Shown in pieces: positions 16,491 through 26,283 of a DNA stretch of 64,000 bases (positions are counted from its first letter, which is position 1; each line of letters starts with the position of its first letter). The notes beneath the pieces were generated by a model. It was not told where the DNA came from and made no database searches. It worked only from the letters and a program-made list of their open reading frames with translations. The stretch comes from Leptospira haakeii (GTDB lineage Bacteria; Spirochaetota; Leptospiria; Leptospirales; Leptospiraceae), in NCBI RefSeq assembly GCF_002812045.1, contig NZ_NPEG01000003.1, forward strand, positions 186,001 to 250,000. Direction: 5' to 3'. Position numbers and translations under genes: made by a program.

Positions 16491-18461
16491 TTACTTCAAT
16501 CTAAAATCGCAGAGATCTCCTAAGTCTAGGACAGGAAGATCCATCTGCTTCTCCGGATTGAAACCTCCAAATCGGATCTTAAAACTCCTAAAAAATACGA
16601 TATCAGGAAAGATCGTAATTTTAGAAAGTCCCATGGTCTCTTTCCAAACGAAAGAATTCCAACCAGTTTTTAGATCCAATTCATAGGTCCCTAAATCATA
16701 TTTTCGATGAGACCAATAGAGTTTGTCCTCATCAAAAGATTCTTCTGAGAAAACTGTGACGCTAGTTTTGGTAGGCGGGTTTTTCCAATCAGGAGAAATA
16801 TAAATTCCTAAAGAATAATCTTCTTCTCTGAGTTTTGCCGGATTTGGATACCTATGTGTAAGACAACCTTCTAGAGAAAATTCAGAATTTCCTTCGGAAG
16901 CAGAAACTGAAATAGTTTCCGAAATTCTTTTTTCTCTTTCTTCCATTTGGTTTCTAAAAGGAAGGATACGTCTTTCTATCTTTTTAGCAAGTGTAGAAGA
17001 AGAAGCAAATACCTGCCTTCCATATGCAAGTTCTGGTGGGATCGAAAGTCTCCAAATCCAAAGAGAAGTATTTAAAACTAAGGTAATACCTAAAAAAATA
17101 GCGGAGGTTTTAGAAAATTGAGGGGAAGTTTCCTTCTCTCGTCCCCACAAAAGTCCTGCCAAAGCGAAGAAGGGAAGTGCGACCTCATCATCCAAAAGAT
17201 AACATTGGAAAAATCCAGCCACCCAGATAAATCCGATCCCAACTAAAGGAAAATTCCTTTCTTCTAAACTAGAATCAGAGATCTTCCTGAATAAAAGATA
17301 GAAAAATCCAATCCATAGAATTCCGGAAAGCCAGCCTCCTACGATCGCAAATTCTAATATATCATTATGGGCATGTTTATTTGGAGTGATATATAACTCA
17401 TACCAAAGTTGTTCATTCTTCTCTATGAAAGTTTTAGAAACTTCTGAACTTGTTTCTTTAAATCTTCCTCCTCCTGTTCCTAAAATCGAGTTTTCTGCAA
17501 GTAATGGAAGGCTTAGTTTATAGATCCAATATCTCTGGTTTTCGGGAGTTTGGACCTCTGTTAGCTGGGCAAGAGTTCTTTGTAATAGCCAATTCTTTTG
17601 GTAAAAGAATCGAACGGCTCCTGCAAGAGTAATCAAAAGAACGATCAGTATCGAAACTCGTCCTATAGTAATCTTTGGAAATTTGCCGGAGAAGTCTTTC
17701 CATTTGCTCAGAATAAAAAAAACGGTTACAGCAAGGACTCCAAGCCAAGCTGATTTACTTTGGTTGAGTAAAAATACCCAAAGCGCTAACATAAGAAGAA
17801 TGCCGAATCCGACTGTGCTCTTTAGGTCCTTCTCCTTTATTTTTTGTAAAACAAGAAGTGTTACACCTGGAATATAAAAAGAGATCAACCCACCATAAGT
17901 CAAATGAGTGTTCATTAACCCGATTGGAAGGTAAGTTTCTAAACCGAAAAGTGGTCCAGCAGGATGTTGCCTTCTATCTCCTGGAGCTGGGGTAAACCCG
18001 TTTGAGATATATTTTCCGAGTCTATATTCACTGAAAACGGATGCGATCCCGGAAATCAAAACGAAAAGAAAAGAGATCCAAAGATATTTATAGATCAGCT
18101 TTCTATTTTTTTCCTCTGAAGAATGTACTGCCGCTATCGGAAATAAGATCGAAAGCCAAAAATCACCCGCCTCGGATTGCCTTGTAAACGTTTTCCAGAA
18201 ATTGGAATATTCTTCCCAATGATACAGAGATGAAATGAATACGAGTGCGTAGGCTCCTAAAATGAATCCCCAGGGTAGAAGATAAGTTTTGATCTTCTGG
18301 AAATTCTCTTTTGGGGAAAAGATAAAACAGAAAATGCTTAGGCCTGCCAGGATTTGAGAGGCAGAAACAGAAAGTGGAAACGCTACAAGAAATAATAATA
18401 AGGAATATAGGGAGATCTTTCCGGAGGTCTCTGAGATCTGAGAATAAAGGTTAGGTTTCAC
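16491..18461 (-). CDS. O-antigen ligase/polymerase-type membrane protein (WaaL-like)
   Basis: A 656-residue protein with about ten to twelve membrane helices in the first 470 residues and the Wzy_C/WaaL domain, including the conserved TRQSEAGDF region (about residue 95) and the large periplasmic loop with GTGGGRFKE. The last 180 residues are a soluble, beta-rich periplasmic tail not usual in ligases. The family joins undecaprenyl-linked O-antigen to lipid A-core, or polymerises it; which applies here is not decidable. Start GTG at 18461. It faces the tRNA genes with only two bases between stop and the tRNA-Leu end. A sugar-related cluster follows divergently. Confidence 0.85.
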   Translation of the reverse strand: MKPNLYSQISETSGKISLYSLLLFLVAFPLSVSASQILAGLSIFCFIFSPKENFQKIKTYLLPWGFILGAYALVFISSLYHWEEYSNFWKTFTRQSEAGDFWLSILFPIAAVHSSEEKNRKLIYKYLWISFLFVLISGIASVFSEYRLGKYISNGFTPAPGDRRQHPAGPLFGLETYLPIGLMNTHLTYGGLISFYIPGVTLLVLQKIKEKDLKSTVGFGILLMLALWVFLLNQSKSAWLGVLAVTVFFILSKWKDFSGKFPKITIGRVSILIVLLITLAGAVRFFYQKNWLLQRTLAQLTEVQTPENQRYWIYKLSLPLLAENSILGTGGGRFKETSSEVSKTFIEKNEQLWYELYITPNKHAHNDILEFAIVGGWLSGILWIGFFYLLFRKISDSSLEERNFPLVGIGFIWVAGFFQCYLLDDEVALPFFALAGLLWGREKETSPQFSKTSAIFLGITLVLNTSLWIWRLSIPPELAYGRQVFASSSTLAKKIERRILPFRNQMEEREKRISETISVSASEGNSEFSLEGCLTHRYPNPAKLREEDYSLGIYISPDWKNPPTKTSVTVFSEESFDEDKLYWSHRKYDLGTYELDLKTGWNSFVWKETMGLSKITIFPDIVFFRSFKIRFGGFNPEKQMDLPVLDLGDLCDFRLK

Positions 18462-18570
18462 CGGTCCCCAGACTTTCCTTTTCCTCTCAGATTTCCAGAA
18501 AAAACCGCTGACAAAGAAGGAAAACCTACTATTTTAGGAATTCATTCGCTTCTTTGCGATATTCGAATAT

Positions 18571-19470
18571 ATGGCAGAATCCATTAAAACCAAGGAATCT
18601 TCTTCTCCCAAAAAAAAGAAATCGAAAGCTAAGGCTCCTCTAAGCAGAAACGAGGTCCGGGAAAGATTTCTAAAAAAACTTTCAGTAGCTATCATCACCT
18701 ATAATGAAGAAGCGAATATCGGGGATTGTATCAAATCCTGCAGGGATATCGCTGATGAAATTATAGTTTTAGATTCAAATAGCACGGACAAAACTAAAGA
18801 GCTCAGTGAATCCTTTCCGGAAGTTCGATTTTCTTCCCAGAATTTTAAGGGGCATGTAGAACAGAAAAATGATGCAATCTCGCTCTGTAAGAATGAATGG
18901 ATACTTTCTCTGGATGCGGATGAACGTCTGAGTGAGGAACTGAGAGATTCAATCCGTGCATTTTTAGAAAGTCCAGAAGATCCTTCCTTGAATGGACTCA
19001 AGGTCTCCAGACTTACATTTCATATGGGAAGGTTTATACGTTTTTCAGGATGGTATCCTCAAACCAAGTATCGTATCATCCGAAAATCCAAGTCCAAATG
19101 GACTGGAGAAAATCCTCATGATTATCTAGTGGTAGAGGGAAAGGGCAAAAAGATAAAAGGAGATATCCTACATTATAGTTTTGCCGATCTTGCACAACAA
19201 GTAGATACCATTAATAAATTCTCTTCTATTGTTTCCTGGACCCGTTGGAAGAAAAATAAAAACTTCTCCCTGGCTCGAACAATCACTAAACCTTTCGGCA
19301 AATTTATAGAAATTTACTTTTTCAAACTTGGATTCTTAGATGGGTTTCCGGGATTTACGATCGCGATCTCATCTGCATATTCCACTTTCCTAAAAGAAGC
19401 AAAGGTATATGAATTGGGGAAAAATTTGATCGAACGCCCTTCAAATCTCCGAAAAGATTACGGGAAATAA
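18571..19470 (+). CDS. family 2 glycosyltransferase (WaaE/KdtX-like)
   Basis: A 299-residue GT-A fold enzyme: LSVAIITYNEEANIGDCI (about residue 34), LDSNSTDKT, and the metal-binding LSLDADERLSEEL (about residue 110). This arrangement is that of the WaaE-like beta-1,4-glucosyltransferases of the LPS inner core; a more general sugar transferase is possible. The N-terminus is Lys/Ser-rich and likely disordered. It leads a run with an unknown gene and gmhA (gaps of 1 base and an overlap), which supports a role in lipopolysaccharide assembly. Confidence 0.88.
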   Translation: MAESIKTKESSSPKKKKSKAKAPLSRNEVRERFLKKLSVAIITYNEEANIGDCIKSCRDIADEIIVLDSNSTDKTKELSESFPEVRFSSQNFKGHVEQKNDAISLCKNEWILSLDADERLSEELRDSIRAFLESPEDPSLNGLKVSRLTFHMGRFIRFSGWYPQTKYRIIRKSKSKWTGENPHDYLVVEGKGKKIKGDILHYSFADLAQQVDTINKFSSIVSWTRWKKNKNFSLARTITKPFGKFIEIYFFKLGFLDGFPGFTIAISSAYSTFLKEAKVYELGKNLIERPSNLRKDYGK

Positions 19471-19471
19471 G

Positions 19472-20251
19472 ATGGCCAAGGGCAAACAAAAATCAAGTTT
19501 TTGGAATAAGCTCTTTTTCTGGAGAAAGAAAAAGACTGTCTCTACGGGATCAGAAAAAGAAGTAGTTCGAGATAGTAGAGGTTATACCTGGGAATTAAAA
19601 GATCTAAGAGAAAAAGCAGACCGCTTTTTTGTGACCCGAAAAAAACCTTCCGGAGTAATTTTTGAAAATTCTTCTCTCAAACTTACTAAAAATAATCGCA
19701 ATTTATTTCGTTTAGAAGGTAAAGAAAAATCAGGAAGGGAATATTCTTTGGTAGTATCCACCGGAAATTATCTAACCGAACAAGGTGATAAGATCAGTGG
19801 AGTAATTTTTTTAGGAGAGGCTGATTTAAACAGGCTTTTGAGCGGAGATCATAAGAGTCTAAAAAGTATCTTATCTGGGATCAATACTCCAAACTGGGAC
19901 GAAGAATCTTGGGCCGTTCTACAAGAAGAACCAGACTTAAAACGTTCTGCTGATTCCTGGAAAGAGATCTTAATATGGGATCCGATTTGGAAACAACAGA
20001 TATTGATTAATCTCAGGCCTAGCACAATTGCAGTGTTATTGGTATTTTTAGGAAAAGAATTTGAAGATGTTTTCCAGGCAAATTCTTCTGAAAGAGTGAA
20101 ACAGATCGTTTCCAAAGAATTGTATTTTTTAAACGTAAGCGGGAATCGGAATTCTCCGCATTCCGAAAATTTGACACTGTATGAATTTGATTCTGCTAAA
20201 AAGGATTTTGAGTCAGTGCTCTCTAAAATTCGGTCTAAAAAGGATAAATGA
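19472..20251 (+). CDS. unknown protein in the LPS gene run
   Basis: A 259-residue protein with a very basic N-terminus ([16 protein letters not shown]), no clear signal peptide or membrane helix, and a mixed alpha/beta body with many Trp residues ([21 protein letters not shown]). I recognise no family. It begins one base after the glycosyltransferase stop and ends inside the gmhA start (ATGA), so it is made together with both. A peripheral-membrane accessory to LPS synthesis would fit the basic, aromatic N-terminus, but that is inference. Confidence 0.72.
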   Translation: MAKGKQKSSFWNKLFFWRKKKTVSTGSEKEVVRDSRGYTWELKDLREKADRFFVTRKKPSGVIFENSSLKLTKNNRNLFRLEGKEKSGREYSLVVSTGNYLTEQGDKISGVIFLGEADLNRLLSGDHKSLKSILSGINTPNWDEESWAVLQEEPDLKRSADSWKEILIWDPIWKQQILINLRPSTIAVLLVFLGKEFEDVFQANSSERVKQIVSKELYFLNVSGNRNSPHSENLTLYEFDSAKKDFESVLSKIRSKKDK

Positions 20252-20841
20252 GAATGAACTTAAGAGAAATCGCATCCAAACAGATCCAGGACTCAATTGA
20301 GACCAAAAAAGCGGTCTTGGATACACTTCTTCCTGAAATTGAAGAAGCAGGAAAAATTGCTTCTGAAGTATTAAAAAAAGGAAATACGATCCTTTTTTGT
20401 GGAAACGGCGGTTCTTCTTGCGATGCATCTCATATTGCAGCAGAACTTGTGGTTCGGTATAAATCGGGAAATGAAAGAAGAGCACTCCCTGCATTAGCGT
20501 TGAATGCTGACTCAGCAGTTCTAACTGCTTGCTCCAATGATTATGGATACGAGTTTGTGTTTTCTCGCCAGGTAGAAGCGTTTGGAAAACCCGGTGATCT
20601 ACTTGTAGGACTTTCGACTAGTGGGAATTCCAAAAACGTGATCGCTGCCATGGAATCCGCTAAAAAGATCGGAATGAAAACAATCTCCTTTTTAGGCGGA
20701 GATGGTGGAAAGATGAAGGGAATGGCAGATCTGGATCTGATCATTCCAAGAAAAGAAACTGCTCGTATCCAAGAATCGCATATTCTGGTCGGTCATATTC
20801 TTTGTTCGATTGTAGAATACGAACTCTTTCAGTTAGGATAA
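20248..20841 (+). CDS. gmhA: phosphoheptose isomerase GmhA
   Basis: A 197-residue SIS-domain protein with [18 protein letters not shown] (about residues 50-67), [11 protein letters not shown], and a C-terminal helix [15 protein letters not shown] carrying the zinc/catalytic histidine region of GmhA. It converts sedoheptulose 7-phosphate to D-glycero-D-manno-heptose 7-phosphate, the first step towards ADP-heptose for LPS core. DiaA-type SIS proteins are similar, but the heptose context favours GmhA. Overlaps the upstream gene by four bases. Confidence 0.9.
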   Translation: MRMNLREIASKQIQDSIETKKAVLDTLLPEIEEAGKIASEVLKKGNTILFCGNGGSSCDASHIAAELVVRYKSGNERRALPALALNADSAVLTACSNDYGYEFVFSRQVEAFGKPGDLLVGLSTSGNSKNVIAAMESAKKIGMKTISFLGGDGGKMKGMADLDLIIPRKETARIQESHILVGHILCSIVEYELFQLG

Positions 20842-20844
20842 AAC

Positions 20845-21627
20845 TTGGAGAGGGATTCTTCAGAAATAATTCTTTGTATCCAAGACCTGAATGTAAAAAT
20901 CGGGTCTTCTCATATTCTTAAAAACTTCGATTTTCAAATTTCTAAAAAAGAAATACATGCACTCGTGGGAGAATCCGGGAGCGGAAAATCCACTTTTGCA
21001 AGCACAGTTCTCGGACTTCTAAATGAAGAAGCTTCCGTAACCTGGAAAAAATTTCATATCTTCTCCCAAGACATACCAAGTGGCGATTTTTCTCTCTGGA
21101 AAAATTGGCGAGGAAAAAGGATCAGTTTGATTCCTCAAACAGCAGCAATTGGTCTTCATCCATTTTTAAGTATTGGATCTCAGATCATGGAATATTTTTC
21201 TCTCATCCAACCGGAGCTTGCAAATCAAGAAACTGGAATTAGACTCTTAAAGGAATTTGGACTTTCCGATCCGGATGCGGCTTGGAAGGCGAGGCCTCAC
21301 CAACTTTCCGGAGGGGAAAGGCAACGGATTTTAATACTACTTTCGGTGTATTCCGGAGCAGAACTCATTCTGGCAGATGAGCCCACTTCCGCTTTGGATC
21401 CGATCACAGGGAAATCGATTCTGGATCTTTTGAAATCCAGGGTCAAAGACCTCGGAGCCGGGCTTCTATTTATCAGTCATGATCTTAGTTCTGCCAGGGA
21501 GTTAGCCGATACTATAACTGTAATGAGAAGCGGAGAGAAACTTGAGACCGTAAAAAAACTTGGGTCTTGGGATCCTCATTTGGAGTATTCCAGAAAACTG
21601 TTTACTTTGGATGAAAATCCCGCTTAA
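20845..21627 (+). CDS. ABC transporter ATP-binding protein (peptide/nickel type), orphan
   Basis: A 260-residue nucleotide-binding subunit: Walker A GESGSGKST (about residue 42), the signature LSGGERQR, Walker B LILADEPTSALD and the H-loop ISHDLSSAREL. It most resembles the DppD/OppD/NikD group. Start is TTG at 20845, three bases after gmhA, with AGGA seven bases upstream; there is no usable ATG earlier in the domain. No permease or binding-protein gene is nearby, so its membrane partner must lie elsewhere or be absent. Confidence 0.88.
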   Translation: MERDSSEIILCIQDLNVKIGSSHILKNFDFQISKKEIHALVGESGSGKSTFASTVLGLLNEEASVTWKKFHIFSQDIPSGDFSLWKNWRGKRISLIPQTAAIGLHPFLSIGSQIMEYFSLIQPELANQETGIRLLKEFGLSDPDAAWKARPHQLSGGERQRILILLSVYSGAELILADEPTSALDPITGKSILDLLKSRVKDLGAGLLFISHDLSSARELADTITVMRSGEKLETVKKLGSWDPHLEYSRKLFTLDENPA

Positions 21628-21640
21628 ATTGCAAAACCTT

Positions 21641-23086
21641 ATGATCCGCTCCTTCTACTTATACTTTCTGATCTTTGCGGCTTTCGTATATCCAACGTTT
21701 ATCGGGGCGGAAAGTATCCATTTAGAAGAATATGATATTTCCAAATATCCTAAAGTAGAATTGAAGCTGAGGGCGGGAAAAAACGTATCTCTGGACCAGG
21801 AGATACTCACAGTTTCGGAACAAAAAGAAAATCGTTCCAGAAGAGTAGGTCCTCTAAAGATTCATAGACCGGAAGGCACAAGGCCAGTCCATATTTATCT
21901 CATCACACAGATGACGAATTCATTTGATCATAATGTGCAAGCCACAGAGATCTTAAAGACGATTGTCGAAAGAGCGGATTCAGCCGACAGATTCAGTTTT
22001 GTATTTTTTACGGATGATGTATTTTTTTCAAAATATGATCTGAGTAAGTCGGATGCCTTAAAAGAAGCTAAGGTCCCGGGTGGGAAATCCAACAGGAATA
22101 CTTCCGCAAATTTGGACTATGTTTTCCAAAAGATTTCTTCTCGTTTGAAAGAGACCGATTATATTTTGACCTTATTTTATGACCAAGATCTAATCCCTTC
22201 TAATGAAGCACAGAACGGAGAATATACTCCGAATATTCCGATCAATGTTCTTTCTTTTCCTTCTAACGGTGCAAAATTTTTGGCCAAAAGATATGGCGGA
22301 ACATTCTACTCCTTAAATAGTCCTGATTTTAGAACCCAAGCGTTCGGAGACTTGGATTATTTCAGAAAGGAACCTTGGTCCTTGGTTTATGATTCTCCTT
22401 TCCAAGATGAATGGCAATTCCAAGGAAATGGAAATTTAGAAGTGGAACTGGAAACTAAAAATTCCAGGCGACTTAGTTTTTCTTATGACCTTCCATTTAG
22501 AACTAGGCTACTCGTTTTCTTATTACATCCTTCAATCTTTCTTCCTAGTTTTACTTTTCTATTAATTCTCACTCTGGTAGCTTTGATCGTAGTTTTGAAA
22601 AAAGGCAAAAAACAGAATCCGGAAGGGACTGTAAGCCCGGAAGAGAGACTTCATACCATAGAATTCGAACAAGACGCTTACCGTAAAATGTACGGAAACC
22701 AGTACCAGCTCGTTTATTCGGAAGAAGACAGGATCGAAACCGAAAGGGCGGCTCCCGTTGCTCTAAAAGAATTCGAACAAGGTGAATCGTACGAAAAGGC
22801 TACACTTGTTTTTAAAGAAGGAAGAAATCCAGGTAAACAATACTCACTTGCAAGAGCAGAGATCAATATCGGAAATTCAGACCTTTGTGATCTGGTTTTA
22901 TATGAACAATCTGTCAGTAAAAATCATGCAAGGATCAGAAAGGTTCGTAACCGCTATATTCTATACGATCTGGTTTCGGAATCCGGGACCTTCTTAAACG
23001 GTAAAAAAATTCTGAGACCAAGGATCTTGTACGATTTTGACGAGATCGGAATCGGTAAGGCTTTACTCGTTTTCCGAGGCAAATGA
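21641..23086 (+). CDS. membrane protein with degenerate vWA-like periplasmic domain and C-terminal FHA domain
   Basis: An N-terminal signal/anchor (IRSFYLYFLIFAAFVYP), a domain of about 200 residues with a von Willebrand A-like order of strands and helices (RPVHIYLITQMTNSF at its start), one membrane helix (about residues 310-330), then a cytoplasmic part ending in an FHA domain (about the last 85 residues: INIGNSDLCDLVL, SVSKNHARI, DLVSESGTFLNG). FHA domains bind phosphothreonine. The vWA metal site DxSxS is not conserved. I start at the ATG at 21641; ATG 21611 in the same frame is also possible, neither having a clear ribosome site. It could link an outside event to Ser/Thr phosphorylation; this is inference. 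Confidence 0.82.
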   Translation: MIRSFYLYFLIFAAFVYPTFIGAESIHLEEYDISKYPKVELKLRAGKNVSLDQEILTVSEQKENRSRRVGPLKIHRPEGTRPVHIYLITQMTNSFDHNVQATEILKTIVERADSADRFSFVFFTDDVFFSKYDLSKSDALKEAKVPGGKSNRNTSANLDYVFQKISSRLKETDYILTLFYDQDLIPSNEAQNGEYTPNIPINVLSFPSNGAKFLAKRYGGTFYSLNSPDFRTQAFGDLDYFRKEPWSLVYDSPFQDEWQFQGNGNLEVELETKNSRRLSFSYDLPFRTRLLVFLLHPSIFLPSFTFLLILTLVALIVVLKKGKKQNPEGTVSPEERLHTIEFEQDAYRKMYGNQYQLVYSEEDRIETERAAPVALKEFEQGESYEKATLVFKEGRNPGKQYSLARAEINIGNSDLCDLVLYEQSVSKNHARIRKVRNRYILYDLVSESGTFLNGKKILRPRILYDFDEIGIGKALLVFRGK

Positions 23087-23211
23087 TAGATTCGGGGCCT
23101 TCTTCTCGGAACCTTCTTTACGAAAAACACCTGATTTTTAGCATGGAAGAGAGCTTCCGTAAGGAAGTCTAATCTTTACTCTTGAATTACCCCCTGGGGG
23201 ATCTGCGCACC

Positions 23212-24609
23212 ATGAAAACGATGTTCGAAAAAATCTGGGAAGACCATTTGGTCGGTGAATTGGAAGGAGGGTCTTATCTACTCTATATAGATAGGCATCT
23301 GATCCATGAGGTAACTAGTCCCCAGGCTTTTGACGGCATTCGTATGGCGCAAAGAAAGGTCCGCCGTCCGGAAGCTACTTTTGCTACCATGGACCATAAC
23401 GTTTCCACTCGGATCCGTGACCTGGAATTGGGAGATCCGATCTCTGCAAACCAGATGAAAACTCTTATCAAGAATTGTAATGAGAATGGAATTACTCTTT
23501 ATGATCTAAACCATCCTGACCAAGGGATCATCCATGTGATCGCTCCTGAGATGGGACTCACACATCCGGGTATGACTATCGTTTGTGGGGATTCTCACAC
23601 TTCTACTCATGGAGCTTTTGGAGCACTCGCTTTTGGAATTGGAACTTCCGAAGTAGAACATGTGCTTGCTACTCAAACTCTTTTGCAAAGAAGAGCTAAG
23701 ACCATGGAGATCAGAGTAGATGGTCAACTTTCTCCTCATGTAACCGCTAAGGATATCGTTCTTGCGATCATCGGAAAGATCGGCACAGATGGTGCGACCG
23801 GATACGTAATTGAATATAGAGGTTCTGCAATTTCTTCCTTAAGTATGGAAGCTCGTATGACTGTTTGTAATATGTCTATCGAGGCTGGTGCAAGAGCAGG
23901 GCTTATCGCACCAGACCAAACCACTTTTGATTATCTGAAAGGAAAAGATTTCGCACCTAAAGGCGCAGAATGGGATCTCGCTGTCCAAAGATGGAAACGT
24001 TATGTGACAGACGAGGGAGCAAAATTCGACACTAGTATTGTATTAAAAGCGGAAGAGATTGCTCCTCAAGTTACTTGGGGAACTTCTCCAGGACAAGTAG
24101 TTCCTGTAACAGGGATTGTTCCTGATCCAAAAGATGCACCTGATGCTGTAGAAAAGATCAGTATCGAAAACGCACTTAAGTATATGGACCTGAAACCTGG
24201 ACAAAAGATGGAAGATGTCTTTGTGAACAAGGTATTCATCGGTTCTTGTACAAACTCTAGAATTGAAGACCTGAGAGTGGCAGCCACGACCGTAAAAGGT
24301 AAGAAGGTTTCCAGCAAGGTCCAAGCAATTGTTGTTCCTGGTTCGGGAAGAGTGAAACGCCAAGCCGAATCAGAAGGACTAGATAAAATTTTCATAGAAG
24401 CGGGCTTTGAGTGGAGACAACCAGGTTGTTCCATGTGCCTCGCTATGAATGACGACGTTTTACAACCAGGAGATAGATGCGCGTCTACCTCCAATCGTAA
24501 CTTCGAAGGAAGACAAGGAAAAGGCGGAAGAACTCACCTAGTCGGTCCTGCAATGGCTGCCGCTGCTGCTGTCGAAGGACATTTTGTAGATATTCGGAAC
24601 TGGAAATAA
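23212..24609 (+). CDS. leuC: 3-isopropylmalate dehydratase large subunit
   Basis: A 465-residue aconitase-family protein that with LeuD isomerises 2- to 3-isopropylmalate in leucine synthesis. Ligands of its [4Fe-4S] cluster are near residues 345 (IGSCTNSR) and 405/408 (PGCSMC), as in the E. coli enzyme. [21 protein letters not shown] is the family signature, seen here in part. I start at ATG 23212 with GGGGG ten bases upstream; the same frame opens from TTG 23182. In spirochaetes such as Leptospira isoleucine synthesis by the citramalate route uses the same LeuC/LeuD. leuD follows after 12 bases. Confidence 0.97.
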   Translation: MKTMFEKIWEDHLVGELEGGSYLLYIDRHLIHEVTSPQAFDGIRMAQRKVRRPEATFATMDHNVSTRIRDLELGDPISANQMKTLIKNCNENGITLYDLNHPDQGIIHVIAPEMGLTHPGMTIVCGDSHTSTHGAFGALAFGIGTSEVEHVLATQTLLQRRAKTMEIRVDGQLSPHVTAKDIVLAIIGKIGTDGATGYVIEYRGSAISSLSMEARMTVCNMSIEAGARAGLIAPDQTTFDYLKGKDFAPKGAEWDLAVQRWKRYVTDEGAKFDTSIVLKAEEIAPQVTWGTSPGQVVPVTGIVPDPKDAPDAVEKISIENALKYMDLKPGQKMEDVFVNKVFIGSCTNSRIEDLRVAATTVKGKKVSSKVQAIVVPGSGRVKRQAESEGLDKIFIEAGFEWRQPGCSMCLAMNDDVLQPGDRCASTSNRNFEGRQGKGGRTHLVGPAMAAAAAVEGHFVDIRNWK

Positions 24610-24621
24610 GGATACTGACTC

Positions 24622-25248
24622 ATGAAACCCTTTACTCAACACGAAGGTTTAGCGGTCCTAATTGATCGCCCAAATATAGATACGGATGCAATCATCCCTA
24701 AACAGTTTTTAAAGAAGATTGAACGTACCGGTTTCGGGATCCATTTATTCCATGACTGGAGATATCTGGACGATGAAGGCACTAAACCGAATCCTGAATT
24801 CAGTCTGAACCAAGACAGATACAAAGGAGCTTCCGTTCTTGTAACCAGAGACAATTTTGGATGTGGTTCTTCCAGAGAGCATGCTCCTTGGGCATTGGAA
24901 GATTACGGATTTAGAGCGATTATTGCTCCTTCGTACGCTGATATTTTTTACAATAATTGTTTCAAAAACGGCATGCTTCCAGTTGTTCTAAAGCCGGAAG
25001 AAGTGGACGAAATTTTCAAGATCGTAGATAAGACTCCGGGAGCCAAAATTAAGATCGATCTGGACAAACAGAATGTGATCAGTCCTTCCGGAAACGTTTA
25101 CAATTTTGAAGTGGATTCTTTCCGTAAGTATTGTTTGTTCAATGGTTTGGACGATATCGGTTTAACTCTGCAACACGCTGCAGAGATCTCTACTTACGAA
25201 GAGAAAAATCGAAAAGATGTTCCTTGGTTGTACGCTTCTCATAAGTAA
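24622..25248 (+). CDS. leuD: 3-isopropylmalate dehydratase small subunit
   Basis: A 208-residue swivel-domain subunit with the family blocks [34 protein letters not shown] and [13 protein letters not shown]. It completes the active site of LeuC, encoded 12 bases upstream. Length is normal for the bacterial LeuD1 type. ATG at 24622. It is followed after 28 bases by the cysteine-synthase-like gene in the same direction. Confidence 0.97.
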   Translation: MKPFTQHEGLAVLIDRPNIDTDAIIPKQFLKKIERTGFGIHLFHDWRYLDDEGTKPNPEFSLNQDRYKGASVLVTRDNFGCGSSREHAPWALEDYGFRAIIAPSYADIFYNNCFKNGMLPVVLKPEEVDEIFKIVDKTPGAKIKIDLDKQNVISPSGNVYNFEVDSFRKYCLFNGLDDIGLTLQHAAEISTYEEKNRKDVPWLYASHK

Positions 25249-25276
25249 TTTTCTAAATACAGGACTCTAGAAGACT

Positions 25277-26278
25277 ATGTTCGACGAAATTTCACGCTCC
25301 ATAGATGAATTCGGCAATAGCCTTCTTGGGGCTTTGAATAATGTCCAAAACGCTTTCGGAAGAGAGCTAAGCGTAGCCAAACCGATCAAGGAGAATGTTC
25401 TCCAGATGATCGGCAATACTCCTCTTATCAAACTGAATCAGATTGGTTCTCATATTCCGAATGTGGAAATTTATCTAAAAGCAGAATTCTGTAATCCAAC
25501 TGGAAGTGTAAAAGATAGAACTGCACTTTCTATGATACTTGCTGCAGAAAGAAGAGGGGAATTAAAACCAGGTGGTTCTATTTTCCAAGCGGGTTATAAT
25601 ACGACTGCAATCTCTTTGGCTTGGATCTCCACTCTTCGCCAATACAAGTTCAAAGTATTTTTAGCTCCTGATACGGATCAGGAAAAGATCAAAGAATTAA
25701 AATCCTACGGTGCTAGTGTCGAAGTTGTACAACTTGCAAAAGGTAATTGGGATGATTCCCTTTTAGAAACTGCAAAAGCAGCCAAAGACAAAGAGAAAAA
25801 CAGCGTGATCTTGAATGAATTCAAGGACATGGCAAATACAAATGCACACTTCTTATTTACCGGACCCGAGATCTGGAGAGATCTTGCTGGGAATGTAGAT
25901 GCATTCGTTGCAGGTGGAGGTTCTGGTGGAACTCTTTCCGGTGTAGGAAGATATTTAAAAAGCAAAAAACCTTCTCTTAGAGTGATCATGGGAGTAAGTA
26001 AAAATTCTCGCTTCATCCGCAAAATGATCCAAGGTGATTCCAGTATCCGACTTCCTGAATCTTTTGATCCGAAAGTGACTGACCAATACATTGGAGTGGA
26101 TAGAGATGAGGCTCTTCGTTATCAATCTGAACTCTACCAAAAAGAAGGAATTTTTGCGGGACTGACTACTGGAACCACATTGGCTTCCGCAATCCATTAT
26201 GCGGAAAGTCTTCCTACTCGCGAAGACCAGAAAACTCCTAGCTATAAGATCGTAGTACTTTCTCCTGACCGACTTTAA
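25277..26278 (+). CDS. atypical cysteine-synthase-like PLP protein (fold type II)
   Basis: A 333-residue protein of the CysK/cystathionine beta-synthase group. The PLP lysine is Lys79 in NPTGSVKDR, and the phosphate-binding loop is GGGSGGTLSGVGRYLK. However, the substrate loop TSGNTG of cysteine synthases is replaced by FQAGYNTT (103-110), and the protein stops at VVLSPDRL, where CysK has LPSSGERY with the serine that contacts the PLP ring nitrogen. It also has an N-terminal extension of about 35 residues. It may act on another substrate or have lost the synthase reaction. It is in line with leuC-leuD and six bases before the helicase gene. Confidence 0.85.
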   Translation: MFDEISRSIDEFGNSLLGALNNVQNAFGRELSVAKPIKENVLQMIGNTPLIKLNQIGSHIPNVEIYLKAEFCNPTGSVKDRTALSMILAAERRGELKPGGSIFQAGYNTTAISLAWISTLRQYKFKVFLAPDTDQEKIKELKSYGASVEVVQLAKGNWDDSLLETAKAAKDKEKNSVILNEFKDMANTNAHFLFTGPEIWRDLAGNVDAFVAGGGSGGTLSGVGRYLKSKKPSLRVIMGVSKNSRFIRKMIQGDSSIRLPESFDPKVTDQYIGVDRDEALRYQSELYQKEGIFAGLTTGTTLASAIHYAESLPTREDQKTPSYKIVVLSPDRL

Positions 26279-26283
26279 TTGGA

